A DNA stretch of 64,000 nucleotides from Chlamydiota bacterium (GTDB taxonomy: Bacteria > Auribacterota > Tritonobacteria > UBA1439): contig JAAYCL010000027.1 of NCBI GenBank assembly GCA_012729785.1, positions 39,194 through 103,193 on the forward strand, written 5' to 3'. A model generated the notes under the pieces. That model was given only the letters and a program-made list of their open reading frames with translations. It was not told where the DNA came from and made no database searches. Within the stretch, counting starts at the first letter, position 1. Each line of letters opens with the position of its first letter. Made by a program: the position numbers and the translations under genes. Shown piece after piece: positions 20,164-31,350 of this stretch.

Positions 20164-21813
20164 TTACTTTATCATATACTTTTGCTGTATAATTCCGAGC
20201 AAAGTGCTCGCCGCGAAGTACAGGTTCAATCCGGCCGGCATATTGTAGAAGATGACGCCGAACATCAGCGGCATCAGGACTCCCATCATCTTCTGCTGCT
20301 GCTGTTGCTCGGGCGACGCGGACATCCCCGAGGGGGTCATCTTCTGCTGTATGTAGAAGACGAGCAGCATCAGGATCGGCAGCACGTTGAGGAAGATGTA
20401 CCCGTGCCCGTCGACCATGCGCCCGATGAACGGCACCACGCTCTTCCCGGTCGAGAACCGCATCAAGGCGTCTGGCTCGGACAGATCGGTCATCCAGAGG
20501 AAGAACGGGGCCCCCCAGAGCTCGATGGCGTTCTGAAGCACCCTGAAGAAGGCGATGAGTATCGGCATCTGTATGAGCAACGGCAGGCATCCGCCCATCG
20601 GGTTGACCTTGTGCTCCTTGTAGAGCTTCATCATCTCCGCCTGGCTCTTCTTCGGGTCGCCTTTGTACTTCTGCTGGAGGGCGGTGATCTCAGGCTGGAG
20701 CGCCTGCATATTCTTCATCGACCTGAAGCTCTTCTGGTTCAACGGGAAGAGGATGATGCGGATCACGATGGTCAGGAGGATGATGGCGACGCCGTAGTTT
20801 CCGCACAAACGGTACAACGCGTTCAAGCCCAGGAGGATCCACTTCCCGATGAAGCCGAACCAGCCGAAATCCAGGATCTCGGGGGCGCCGAACGCCGCGA
20901 GCGCCGTGTACTCTTTCGGGCCCATGTAGATATCGAAGGCGAACTCCTTCGTCGCCCCGGGCGCGAGGGAGAGAGGCCCCAGCATCAGGCCGCCCTCGAT
21001 CCCGCTCAACCCCCCCTCCAGGCGCACCGCCCTCGCGTACGAACCCATTGCGGGCGCACCGGGCTTGACGATGACCGTGAAGAACTGGTTTCTCAGGGCG
21101 AACCAGCGCGTCGGGCGCAGCTCGGACCACCCCTTGACGGTTTTTCCGGCCCCGATTCTGGCCACTTTGCCGGTCTCGTCGAGGCGTTCGATGCCCACGT
21201 AGGTGTCCTTCTCCGGAACGGTGAGCGCAACTACCGCCCCCGCAGCCAATTCGACACTCTCCCTGATCTCGACATTCTCTGCGCCGGTGTTTTTGATCAT
21301 TATTCTTGCATTGATCACATATCCTTTGTTCTGAACACGATATGTCTTTTGTATCGTCAATCCGTCGAACGCCTTGAGGAAAGAGATTTCCTTCTCTTGG
21401 GCGTTCTCCGACTCCAGCAGATACTCGGCCGCATCGTCCAACCCCTGGATTTTGAGCGTAACCGATTGCGGCGATACGTCTAACGGCTGAACTACGTGTA
21501 TCGGCCCCTTCTTGATGACGGGTGATTTGAAGAGGGTGGCGTGGGTGATCGCCCCCCCTTCGGTCGAAAAAGCGATCTCCATCGCCTCAGTGCGGACTGT
21601 GGATAACTTTCCTTTTGGCTCGATTATTGCCGCCTCCCGCGGTCCGTCCGCCTCCGCCTTCTCACGCCCCGATTGGGGGGGCGTGGGCGTCACCGCGGCC
21701 TGCTGCGGCGAGGGCTGCGGCATCCTCCTGGGGGGCGGCGGGGCGATGAACCTGGTGTAGACCAGGATGACCACGAACGAAAGCGCGAGGGCGATCAGGG
21801 TCCTACGATCCAT
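20164..21813 (-). CDS. yidC: Membrane protein insertase YidC (Gram-negative type)
   Basis: A 549-aa protein. Residues 6-24 are the N-terminal membrane anchor. Residues ~60-330 form the large periplasmic beta-sandwich found only in Gram-negative YidC. The five-helix core starts near GVAIILLTIVIRIILFPL, where the arginine matches the conserved groove residue of E. coli YidC. MKNMQALQPEI and GGCLPLLIQMPILIAFF are also diagnostic. It inserts and folds inner-membrane proteins, alone or with SecYEG. It starts 3 bases after the yidD stop. The periplasmic domain indicates a diderm cell. Confidence 0.96.
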   Translation of the reverse strand: MDRRTLIALALSFVVILVYTRFIAPPPPRRMPQPSPQQAAVTPTPPQSGREKAEADGPREAAIIEPKGKLSTVRTEAMEIAFSTEGGAITHATLFKSPVIKKGPIHVVQPLDVSPQSVTLKIQGLDDAAEYLLESENAQEKEISFLKAFDGLTIQKTYRVQNKGYVINARIMIKNTGAENVEIRESVELAAGAVVALTVPEKDTYVGIERLDETGKVARIGAGKTVKGWSELRPTRWFALRNQFFTVIVKPGAPAMGSYARAVRLEGGLSGIEGGLMLGPLSLAPGATKEFAFDIYMGPKEYTALAAFGAPEILDFGWFGFIGKWILLGLNALYRLCGNYGVAIILLTIVIRIILFPLNQKSFRSMKNMQALQPEITALQQKYKGDPKKSQAEMMKLYKEHKVNPMGGCLPLLIQMPILIAFFRVLQNAIELWGAPFFLWMTDLSEPDALMRFSTGKSVVPFIGRMVDGHGYIFLNVLPILMLLVFYIQQKMTPSGMSASPEQQQQQKMMGVLMPLMFGVIFYNMPAGLNLYFAASTLLGIIQQKYMIK

Positions 21814-21816
21814 TCT

Positions 21817-22104
21817 TCATTCCTTTTCATTGTGCGTGCCCGATTCGTGCGCCCGGCGCAGGCGCGCCTCGCCGGGGCGGGAACAGTCGTCCACCGGGTC
21901 GTATCCGCCCGCGAAGAGCGGGTTGCAGCGCGCCAGCCTCAGGGCGCCGAGCGCGACGCCCGCCAGGACGCCGCGCGCGCGAACGGCGTCGATGAGATAC
22001 TGCGAGCATGACGGATGGTACCTGCAGTGCGCGCCGAGCAACGGCGAGATGAAGCGCTGGTACGCCTTGATCGGAACCGTGATGCAGCGTGCAACGACAG
22101 TCAT
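21817..22104 (-). CDS. yidD: Membrane protein insertion efficiency factor YidD
   Basis: A 95-aa protein with the family hallmarks CRYHPSCSQYLIDAV and RCNPLFAGGYDPVDD. YidD is a small membrane-associated protein that aids YidC-dependent insertion. Start ATG at 22104 gives the standard N-terminus ending in AYQRFISPLLG. It lies between rnpA (98-base gap) and yidC (3-base gap), the conserved order. Confidence 0.95.
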   Translation of the reverse strand: MTVVARCITVPIKAYQRFISPLLGAHCRYHPSCSQYLIDAVRARGVLAGVALGALRLARCNPLFAGGYDPVDDCSRPGEARLRRAHESGTHNEKE

Positions 22105-22202
22105 GGCAGCTGACCTCAAACAGGACAACGCCCCCGATGGCCGTCCGCGAGGGCGGGGAGTGTGCACTCGCCGTCGAGCGTCGCCCGGCGGCGGTGCGCC
22201 TC

Positions 22203-22571
22203 TCAAGCGGTGTCGGGGGGATCGCCGAGCGCCTTGACCTCTCCGAGAAGCCTGATGTACTCTAACTCCTTCTCCCTGAATGTGTTGGAGAATATGCCCT
22301 GGCGCGCTATCGCGACGATCCTCCATCCGTCCCGTACCCGGAACGCGTTCAGGCGGATGATCTCGCGCATCAGCCGTTTGGCCCTGTTCCGATCGACCGC
22401 GCCGCCCACGCGCCGGCTCGCGCTGACGCCGAATCTGAATCCCGTGTCCGCCCGCATCGCGCAGAGCACCATGCATCGCCCCGCGCGCCTGCGCCCCTTC
22501 TCGAGCACCTCCCGCAATTCGCCTCTCGAGAGAGCGAACCTCTTCCTCGGCAGGCGGTGCGCTGCTGCCAT
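22203..22571 (-). CDS. rnpA: Ribonuclease P protein component
   Basis: A 122-aa basic protein. The RNR signature RNRAKRLMREIIRL and the FGVSASRRVGGAVDRN strand are diagnostic. It is the protein subunit of RNase P, helping the RNA subunit mature tRNA 5' ends. It follows rpmH by 33 bases, the near-universal order. Confidence 0.95.
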   Translation of the reverse strand: MAAAHRLPRKRFALSRGELREVLEKGRRRAGRCMVLCAMRADTGFRFGVSASRRVGGAVDRNRAKRLMREIIRLNAFRVRDGWRIVAIARQGIFSNTFREKELEYIRLLGEVKALGDPPDTA

Positions 22572-22604
22572 TCCGCTCCCCCTTCCGCTGCGGGCGCGGC
22601 TCGT

Positions 22605-22739
22605 TCAGGCGGTGAGCTTCTTGCGGCCCTTTTTGCGCCTGCGCCGGATCACGTCCCTCCCGGTCTTCGTGCTCGTGCGCTTGAGAAAACCGTGCGTCTT
22701 GCTCCTCCACCTCTTGGACGGCTGGTAGGTCCTCTTCAT
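22605..22739 (-). CDS. rpmH: 50S ribosomal protein L34
   Basis: A 44-aa protein beginning [21 protein letters not shown], the canonical L34 sequence; very basic C-terminus. First gene of the rpmH-rnpA-yidD-yidC-khpB-mnmE-mnmG run and preceded by a consensus promoter about 45 bases upstream. Confidence 0.98.
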   Translation of the reverse strand: MKRTYQPSKRWRSKTHGFLKRTSTKTGRDVIRRRRKKGRKKLTA

Positions 22740-22782
22740 CGTCGAAATTCTCCAGATGCGGCCCTGTTGTCCGAAGGTGCAG

Positions 22783-22810
22783 ATTATATACGTGTCTGGA
22801 CGCTTGTCAA
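22783..22810 (-). promoter_or_regulatory. Consensus sigma70-type promoter of the rpmH operon
   Basis: Read on the minus strand, a perfect TTGACA (22805-22810), a 16-base spacer and a perfect TATAAT (22783-22788). The expected transcript start is near 22775, leaving a leader of about 36 bases before the rpmH ATG. Confidence 0.85.
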
Positions 22811-22938
22811 GGCGCGATGCCGCGGAAGCTCCCTTTCTCCGCGCCCCACGGCCGCCGGCGCCTCCGCCGATATGCCGCGCGCACTGTATCTGCGGCAGCG
22901 GCGCCCTGTTGCGCTCTTTTGCCCCCTGTGAATAAGTT

Positions 22939-22947
22939 GTGGAAAAC
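22939..22947 (-). promoter_or_regulatory. DnaA-box-like site upstream of dnaA
   Basis: TGTGGAAAA, the reverse complement of TTTTCCACA, one mismatch from TTATCCACA. A second identical nonamer is at 23176-23184, just inside dnaA. They may serve dnaA autoregulation or an upstream origin half. Confidence 0.5.
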
Positions 22948-23067
22948 ACGGGGCCCGCCGCCGCCATGTGCGGCCTGCGCGTGCACGGACGAGCGTATCC
23001 GGCGCCGCTTTCGGCGCCTCGGGCCGCACCCGGCGAGAATTCCGATTCCGCATTTCGATCATGATTG

Positions 23068-23092
23068 TAACTATCACGAGAGAGCATAGTTA
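23068..23092. promoter_or_regulatory. Inverted repeat upstream of the dnaA promoter
   Basis: TAACTAT (23068-23074) and ATAGTTA (23086-23092), perfect 7-bp arms 11 bases apart, ending 17 bases before the -35 hexamer. The position suits a regulator binding site; no factor is recognised. Confidence 0.4.
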
Positions 23093-23108
23093 TGTCGTTA
23101 TTTTTTGC

Positions 23109-23137
23109 TTCACAACACACCCCCTATCCTCTATACT
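23109..23137 (+). promoter_or_regulatory. Predicted sigma70-type dnaA promoter
   Basis: TTCACA (23109-23114), a 17-base spacer and TATACT (23132-23137), each one base from consensus. The transcript would begin near 23144, giving a very short leader before the GTG start at 23154. GGAGG sits 6-10 bases before that start. Confidence 0.75.
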
Positions 23138-23153
23138 CCGTACGGAGGTTGAT

Positions 23154-24494
23154 GTGGACTACTCTTCTTCTTCCCTGTGGAAAACCATCGTGGCCCGGAT
23201 AGGCCACGGGGCGCACAAGGACACCGTCGACACCTGGCTGCAGCCGGTGCGCGCCACGTCAATCGAGGGCGACGTGCTCGTGCTCGAGGTCCCGAACCAG
23301 CTCTTCAGCGACTGGATCGCCGGGCACTACCGCCGCGAGATCGAGGAGACCGCGAGCGGCCTGCTCGGACGCCCCATCTCGGTGCGGTGCGTCCGATCCG
23401 GCGTGGAGGCGGAGCCGACGGCGCGCCCGAGGCCCGGCGTGACGGTCACGCGGCGGCGGCTCTTCAACGCCGATCTCAAGCTCAACCGGAAATACACCTT
23501 CGACACCTTCGTGGTCGGCCCGAGCAACCGTTTCGCGCACGCCGCCTCCATCGCGGTGGCGCAGTCCCCCGCCAAGGCGTACAACCCGCTGTTCATCTAC
23601 GGCGGCGTGGGCCTCGGGAAGACGCACCTAATGCAGGCGATAGGCCACTACATCCAGGACAAGTTCGCCGAGGCGAGCGTCAGCTACATCTCCAGCGAGA
23701 AGTTCACCAACCAGCTCATCGACGCGATCCAGAACAAGGCGACCGTCAAGTTCAGGAACCGGTACCGGAACGTAGACGTTCTCCTCATCGACGACGTGCA
23801 CTTCCTCGGCGGCAAGGAACAGACGCAGGAGGAGTTCTTTCACACGTTCAACACGCTCTACGACGCACACAAGCAGATCGTCCTCTCCAGCGACCGGCCC
23901 CCGAAGGAGATCCCGAATCTCGAGGACCGGCTGGTGTCGCGCTTCGAGTGGGGCCTGGTCACGGACCTCCAGATCCCGGACATCGAGACGCGCGTGGCGA
24001 TCCTCAGGAAGAAGGCGGAGCAGGAGCGGGTGTCGCTCCCCGACGAGGTCATCTTCTACATCGCCTCCAAGATCAAATCCAACGTCCGGAAGCTCGAGGG
24101 CGCCATGAGCCGCCTGACGGCCTACAGCTCCCTGATGAAGGCGCCGATGAACGTGCAGGTCGCCGAGGCGATCCTGGGCGACATGATCGGCACGGAGGAG
24201 ATGAAGACCGTCACGACCGAGGCGGTCCAGAAGAGGGTCGCGGAGTATTTCGATATCCGGGTCTCGGACATGATGAGCAAGAAACGGCCGCAGGCGATCG
24301 CCTTCCCCCGGCAGATAGCGATGTACCTCGCCAGGACGCTCGTGGGCAGCTCCCTGCCCGAGATCGGGGACGCGTTCGGGGGCCGGGACCACACGACGGT
24401 CCTGTACGCCGTCAAGGCGATCGAAACGCGGATGAAAACCGACGAGGGGGTGAAAAAGATCGTCGCCTACCTCGAGCGCCAGTTGAAGGAGTAA
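23154..24494 (+). CDS. dnaA: Chromosomal replication initiator DnaA
   Basis: A 446-aa AAA+ initiator. Domain I spans ~1-85 (LWKTIVARIG ... DTWLQPV) and a short linker precedes the ATPase domain. Walker A GGVGLGKTH has Lys156, Walker B is LLIDDVHFL, and the sensor region SSDRPPKEIPNLEDRLVSRFEWGL is intact. The C-terminal DNA-binding domain has the GGRDHTTVLYA signature near residue 410. The GTG at 23154 is chosen because GGAGG precedes it and domain I begins there; an ATG two bases upstream is out of frame. It binds DnaA boxes in the adjacent oriC at 24495-24795 and opens the duplex. Confidence 0.97.
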   Translation: MDYSSSSLWKTIVARIGHGAHKDTVDTWLQPVRATSIEGDVLVLEVPNQLFSDWIAGHYRREIEETASGLLGRPISVRCVRSGVEAEPTARPRPGVTVTRRRLFNADLKLNRKYTFDTFVVGPSNRFAHAASIAVAQSPAKAYNPLFIYGGVGLGKTHLMQAIGHYIQDKFAEASVSYISSEKFTNQLIDAIQNKATVKFRNRYRNVDVLLIDDVHFLGGKEQTQEEFFHTFNTLYDAHKQIVLSSDRPPKEIPNLEDRLVSRFEWGLVTDLQIPDIETRVAILRKKAEQERVSLPDEVIFYIASKIKSNVRKLEGAMSRLTAYSSLMKAPMNVQVAEAILGDMIGTEEMKTVTTEAVQKRVAEYFDIRVSDMMSKKRPQAIAFPRQIAMYLARTLVGSSLPEIGDAFGGRDHTTVLYAVKAIETRMKTDEGVKKIVAYLERQLKE

Positions 24495-24795
24495 CGTGTG
24501 GAGGAGCCTGTGGATAATCCGTGGACAAGACGGGGCCGCGGAACAGGCGCGGGAGGGGATACGCAAACCCCCGGACGCCGCACAGCTTCCTCGCAGCTTC
24601 TCCACAGGGAGGTCCGCGCCGGTTCCGCCGGCCGGAGGCAGCGCAACCAATTGCGGTGGAATACGCTGCGGCATCCATGCGCGGGGCGGCTCGCCGGCAA
24701 CCGGGGTTGTGCACACCTTTACTACTACTACAGTTTTATAAAGAAGGAAGGTATTGAATACCAAAGGGGTGGATAACATCCCGAAGGGAGGGGAG
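24495..24795. other. Probable oriC: DnaA boxes, DnaA-trio-like tract and AT-rich element
   Basis: Between dnaA and dnaN there is a perfect DnaA box (TGTGGATAA, 24509-24517, minus orientation). Near-boxes are at 24520-24528, 24598-24606 (TTCTCCACA), 24707-24715 (TTGTGCACA) and 24768-24776 (rc TTATCCACC). Right after the 24707 box comes TTTACTACTACTACAG (24718-24733), then TTTTATAAAG. This box, trinucleotide-repeat and AT-rich order matches the described basal unwinding element of bacterial origins (DnaA-trios). The switch of gene direction nearby and the two parS sites 8 kb away support origin function. Confidence 0.82.
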
Positions 24796-25932
24796 ATGAA
24801 GATCAAGTGCTTGAAACAGGATATCCTGGACGGCCTTCAGGCGGTGCAGAGCATCGTCGGGGGAAAGACGCCGCTCGCCATCCTCTCCAACGTCCTCCTC
24901 GAGGCGGAGGGGAAGGAACTGGTGCTGACCACCACGGACCTCGAGGTGGGGATGCGCCGGAGGGTCCCGGCGAAGGTCGAGAGGAAGGGGACGGTCACCC
25001 TGCCCGCCAAGCGGCTCCTCGCGATCCTCCGCGAGCTCCCGGTGACGGAGGTGACGCTCGAGGCTACCGACGGCAAGGAGGTCGAGATACGCTACGGCGC
25101 CTCGTATTTCAAGGTGCTCGGCCTCCCGAAGGACGACTTCCCCGCGCTGCCGCAGTTCGACAAGGCGATGTCCCTGGCGATCGGCCGGGCGGCGTTCGCC
25201 GAGCTGATACGGAAGACGCACTACGCGGTGTCGCACGACGAGAGCCGGTATGTCCTCAACGGCCTCCATCTCGTCCTCTCCGGGAAGAAGGTGATCGGCG
25301 TCGCCACGGACGGCAGGCGGCTCGCCCTGTGCGAGGCGCCCGCCCGGATCCCCGAGGGGGCGGACCGGGGCATCATCATCCCGACGAAGGCGGTGATCGA
25401 GCTGGGGCGGGCGCTGGAGCGGAAGAAGGCCGACGAGGGGGAGAAGAAGGCGGAGAAGAAGGACGAGGAGATGGTGGAGGTGTTCCTCGGGGATACGCAG
25501 GCCGCCTTCGCGACCGGCGACTGCACGCTGGTGACGCGCCTCGTCGAGGGGCATTTCCCCAACTACCAGCAGGTGATCCCGCAGCGCTCGGCGCATAAGC
25601 TCCTGATCGGCAGGGCGGAGCTCCTCGACGCCGCCCGGCGCGTCTCGCTCCTCACGAGCGAGCAGGCGAATTCGGTCAAGATCGCCCTGAAGAAGAACCG
25701 CCTGATCCTCTCGACGAACACCCCCGAGGTGGGCGAGGCGCAGGAGGAGCTGACGATCACCTACATCGGCGACGAGTTCGCCATCGCCTTCAACCCGCAG
25801 TACCTGATCGACGTGCTGAAGAACCTCGACGAACCCGAGATCGTCTTCGAGCTCACCGACGCCCTCAACCCGGGCGTCGTCAGGTCCGGGAAATCGTTCC
25901 TGTACGTGATCATGCCGATACGCCTGACCTGA
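24796..25932 (+). CDS. dnaN: DNA polymerase III beta sliding clamp
   Basis: A 378-aa clamp with three repeated domains. MKIKCLKQDILDGLQAV, ATDGRRLALCE and the C-terminal IMPIRL (protein-binding cleft tail) are typical. GGGAGGGGAG precedes the ATG at 24796; in-frame upstream codons overlap oriC and are not homologous. Residues ~207-226 form a Lys/Glu-rich charged insertion (KKADEGEKKAEKKDEE) in a loop of domain 2, unlike E. coli. It is the first gene after oriC. Confidence 0.97.
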   Translation: MKIKCLKQDILDGLQAVQSIVGGKTPLAILSNVLLEAEGKELVLTTTDLEVGMRRRVPAKVERKGTVTLPAKRLLAILRELPVTEVTLEATDGKEVEIRYGASYFKVLGLPKDDFPALPQFDKAMSLAIGRAAFAELIRKTHYAVSHDESRYVLNGLHLVLSGKKVIGVATDGRRLALCEAPARIPEGADRGIIIPTKAVIELGRALERKKADEGEKKAEKKDEEMVEVFLGDTQAAFATGDCTLVTRLVEGHFPNYQQVIPQRSAHKLLIGRAELLDAARRVSLLTSEQANSVKIALKKNRLILSTNTPEVGEAQEELTITYIGDEFAIAFNPQYLIDVLKNLDEPEIVFELTDALNPGVVRSGKSFLYVIMPIRLT

Positions 25933-25962
25933 CGCGGGCGTCGGGAGGCGCCGGGAGGAGGC

Positions 25963-28681
<2,719 letters not shown>

Positions 28682-28736
28682 GGACGGACGCCCGCCGGAT
28701 TCGGCGGGAGGCCCCCCGGCGCGGGGCGGAGATGAG

Positions 28737-31280
28737 GTGGCGGAGATGACGATCGAGGGCGGGAAGGTGGTCCTTCGCGACATCGAAGAGGAGATGAAGG
28801 AGTCGTACACCTCCTACGCGATGAGCGTGATCATCTCCCGCGCGCTCCCGGACGCGCGCGACGGATTGAAGCCGTCGCAGCGGCGCATCCTCGTGGCGAT
28901 GAACGACCTCAACCTCTCGCCCGGGGCCAAGCACCGCAAGTGCGCCAAGATCGCCGGCGACACCTCCGGCAACTACCACCCCCACGGCGAGCAGGTCATC
29001 TATCCGACCCTCGTGCGGATGGCGCAGGATTTCAGCACCCGGTACCCGCTCGTGCAGGGGCAGGGGAACTTCGGCTCGATCGACGGCGACCGGGCGGCCG
29101 CGATGCGCTACACGGAGGCGCGCCTCAGCCGCGCCTCGGCCGCGATGCTCGAGGACCTCGGGAAGCGGACCGTGGACTTCGTCTCGAACTACGACGAGAC
29201 CCTCCAGGAGCCGGTCATCCTTCCGGGCCAGTTCCCCAACCTCCTCTGCAACGGCTCGCAGGGGATCGCGGTCGGGATGGCGACGAACATCCCGCCGCAC
29301 AACCTTCGGGAGGTCGCGGCGGCGGTCACCCTCCTCATCGACAACCCGAACGCCCCGACGGGCGAGATCATGCGGGCGCTGCCCGGTCCCGATTTCCCGA
29401 CCGGCGGCATCATCTACGGACGGGAGGGGATCGCGCGGGCGTACGCGACGGGGCGGGGGCATATCCAGCTCCGCGGCAGGGTGCGCTCGGAGACGCGCAA
29501 GGGGGGGAAGGAGTCGCTCGTCATCAGCGAGATCCCGTACATGGTCAGCAAGAAGGGCCTGATCGAGACGATCGTGCAGCTCGTCAAGGGGAAGTCGATC
29601 GAGGGGATCAGCGACATCCGCGACGAGTCCGACAAGGAGGGGATGCGGATCGTCATCGACCTCAAGCGCGGCGAAGAGGCCCAGATCGTCCTCAACCAGC
29701 TCTACAAGCACACCACCCTCCAGACCACCTACGGGATCATCCTGCTCGCCCTCGACAAGGGGCGGCCGCGGGTGATGGGGGTGCGGCAGCTCATCTCCTG
29801 CTTCATAGAGCATCGCAAGGAGGTGATCGTCCGCAGGACGCGCTTCGATCTCGCGCAGGCGGAGGCGCGGGCGCACATCCTCGAGGGGTTCAAGATCGCC
29901 CTGGCGCACATCGACGAGGTCATCAAGATCATCAAGGCGTCGAAGGACCGCGCCGGGGCGAAGGCGGGCCTGCTGAAGCGGTTCCCCCTGAGCGAGGTGC
30001 AGGTGAACGCCATCCTCGACCTGCGGCTCTACCAGCTCACCGGCCTCGAGATCGACAAGATCGAGAAGGAGTACGTCGAGCTCGTCAAGCGGATCGCCTA
30101 CCTCCGCGGCATCCTCGAGAGCGAGCGGAAGGTGCTGGACCTGATCGTCGCGGAGCTCGGCGAGCTCGCCGACGCCATCGGCGACGGGCGGCGGACCGAG
30201 ATCGTGGACGCGGGGGTGGAGCTGAAGATCGAGGATCTGATCGCCGACGAGGCCTCCCTCATCACCATCACGCGCGGCGGCTACATCAAGCGCGTGGCGA
30301 CCGCCGCCTACCGGGCGCAGCGCCGCGGCGGGAAGGGGGTCACGGGGATCGAGACCAAGGAGGAGGATTTCGTCGAGCACCTGTTCAGCGTCTCCACGCA
30401 CGACTACCTGCTCTTCTTCACCGAGCGGGGGAACCTGCACTGGCTCAAGGCGTACGAGATCCCCGAGGGGACCCGTCAGGCGAAGGGGAAGTCGATCGCG
30501 AACCTCTTGCGCATCCCCGCCGACGATCACGTGGCGGCCCTCCTGCGCGTGCGCGAGTTCACGGAGGGGCGCGCCATCGTGATGGCCACTGAGCGGGGGG
30601 TGGTCAAGAAGACGGCGCTCACGGCGTTCTCGCACCCGCGGAAAGGCGGCATCATCGCCATCGGCGTCGACGAGGGGGACCGTCTCACGCATGTCAAGCT
30701 CACCGAGGGGCACCACGAGGTCATCCTCGTCACCAGCGAGGGGAAGTCGATACGCTTCGCGGAGGAGGACGTGCGCGAGATGGGCAGGGGCGCGCGCGGG
30801 GTCCGGGGAATCACGCTCGGGAAGGGGGACCGCGTGGTGGATATGGAGATCGTGGACGAGAGCTCCGCGATCCTCGTCATATCCGAAAGAGGGTACGGGA
30901 AGCGCACCGGGTTCTCCGAGTTCAGGAAGCAGTCCCGGGGCGGAAAGGGCGTGATCTGCATGCGGACCGGGGAGCGCAACGGCCGGGTCGTGGGGGCGAT
31001 CAGCGTGCGCGAGGACGACGAGATCATGCTCACCACCGCGTTCGGCAAGATGGTGCGCACCCCGGTGAAGGGGATCTCCGTCATCGGGCGCGCCACCCAG
31101 GGGGTTCGTGTCCACGCCCTCGACGAAGGGGACCGCGTCGTCTCCGTCGCCAAGGTCATTCCCGAGACGAACGGGGTGGAGGATCAGAACGGCGGGCGCC
31201 GGGAGGCGGAGGGCCCCGCCGCCCCGGCGGAGACGCCCGCCGACGGCCCGGGCGGCGGGGGCGATTCGCCCGAGACCTGA
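28737..31280 (+). CDS. gyrA: DNA gyrase subunit A
   Basis: An 847-aa subunit with catalytic Tyr125 (AAMRYTEARL). The GyrA box QRRGGKG at residues 528-534 identifies gyrase rather than topoisomerase IV. The C-terminal beta-pinwheel follows with repeated GxxxRxG blades and ends in a Pro/Ala/Gly-rich tail. The start is either GTG 28737 or ATG 28746, nine bases apart, both with GGAG upstream. It follows gyrB by 55 bases. Confidence 0.96.
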   Translation: MAEMTIEGGKVVLRDIEEEMKESYTSYAMSVIISRALPDARDGLKPSQRRILVAMNDLNLSPGAKHRKCAKIAGDTSGNYHPHGEQVIYPTLVRMAQDFSTRYPLVQGQGNFGSIDGDRAAAMRYTEARLSRASAAMLEDLGKRTVDFVSNYDETLQEPVILPGQFPNLLCNGSQGIAVGMATNIPPHNLREVAAAVTLLIDNPNAPTGEIMRALPGPDFPTGGIIYGREGIARAYATGRGHIQLRGRVRSETRKGGKESLVISEIPYMVSKKGLIETIVQLVKGKSIEGISDIRDESDKEGMRIVIDLKRGEEAQIVLNQLYKHTTLQTTYGIILLALDKGRPRVMGVRQLISCFIEHRKEVIVRRTRFDLAQAEARAHILEGFKIALAHIDEVIKIIKASKDRAGAKAGLLKRFPLSEVQVNAILDLRLYQLTGLEIDKIEKEYVELVKRIAYLRGILESERKVLDLIVAELGELADAIGDGRRTEIVDAGVELKIEDLIADEASLITITRGGYIKRVATAAYRAQRRGGKGVTGIETKEEDFVEHLFSVSTHDYLLFFTERGNLHWLKAYEIPEGTRQAKGKSIANLLRIPADDHVAALLRVREFTEGRAIVMATERGVVKKTALTAFSHPRKGGIIAIGVDEGDRLTHVKLTEGHHEVILVTSEGKSIRFAEEDVREMGRGARGVRGITLGKGDRVVDMEIVDESSAILVISERGYGKRTGFSEFRKQSRGGKGVICMRTGERNGRVVGAISVREDDEIMLTTAFGKMVRTPVKGISVIGRATQGVRVHALDEGDRVVSVAKVIPETNGVEDQNGGRREAEGPAAPAETPADGPGGGGDSPET

Positions 31281-31350
31281 GACACGCGGGCGCATACTCG
31301 GGGCGATGCCGGTCCCGGCCTCTCCGCGCGCCTAAGGACGCGACCAGACC

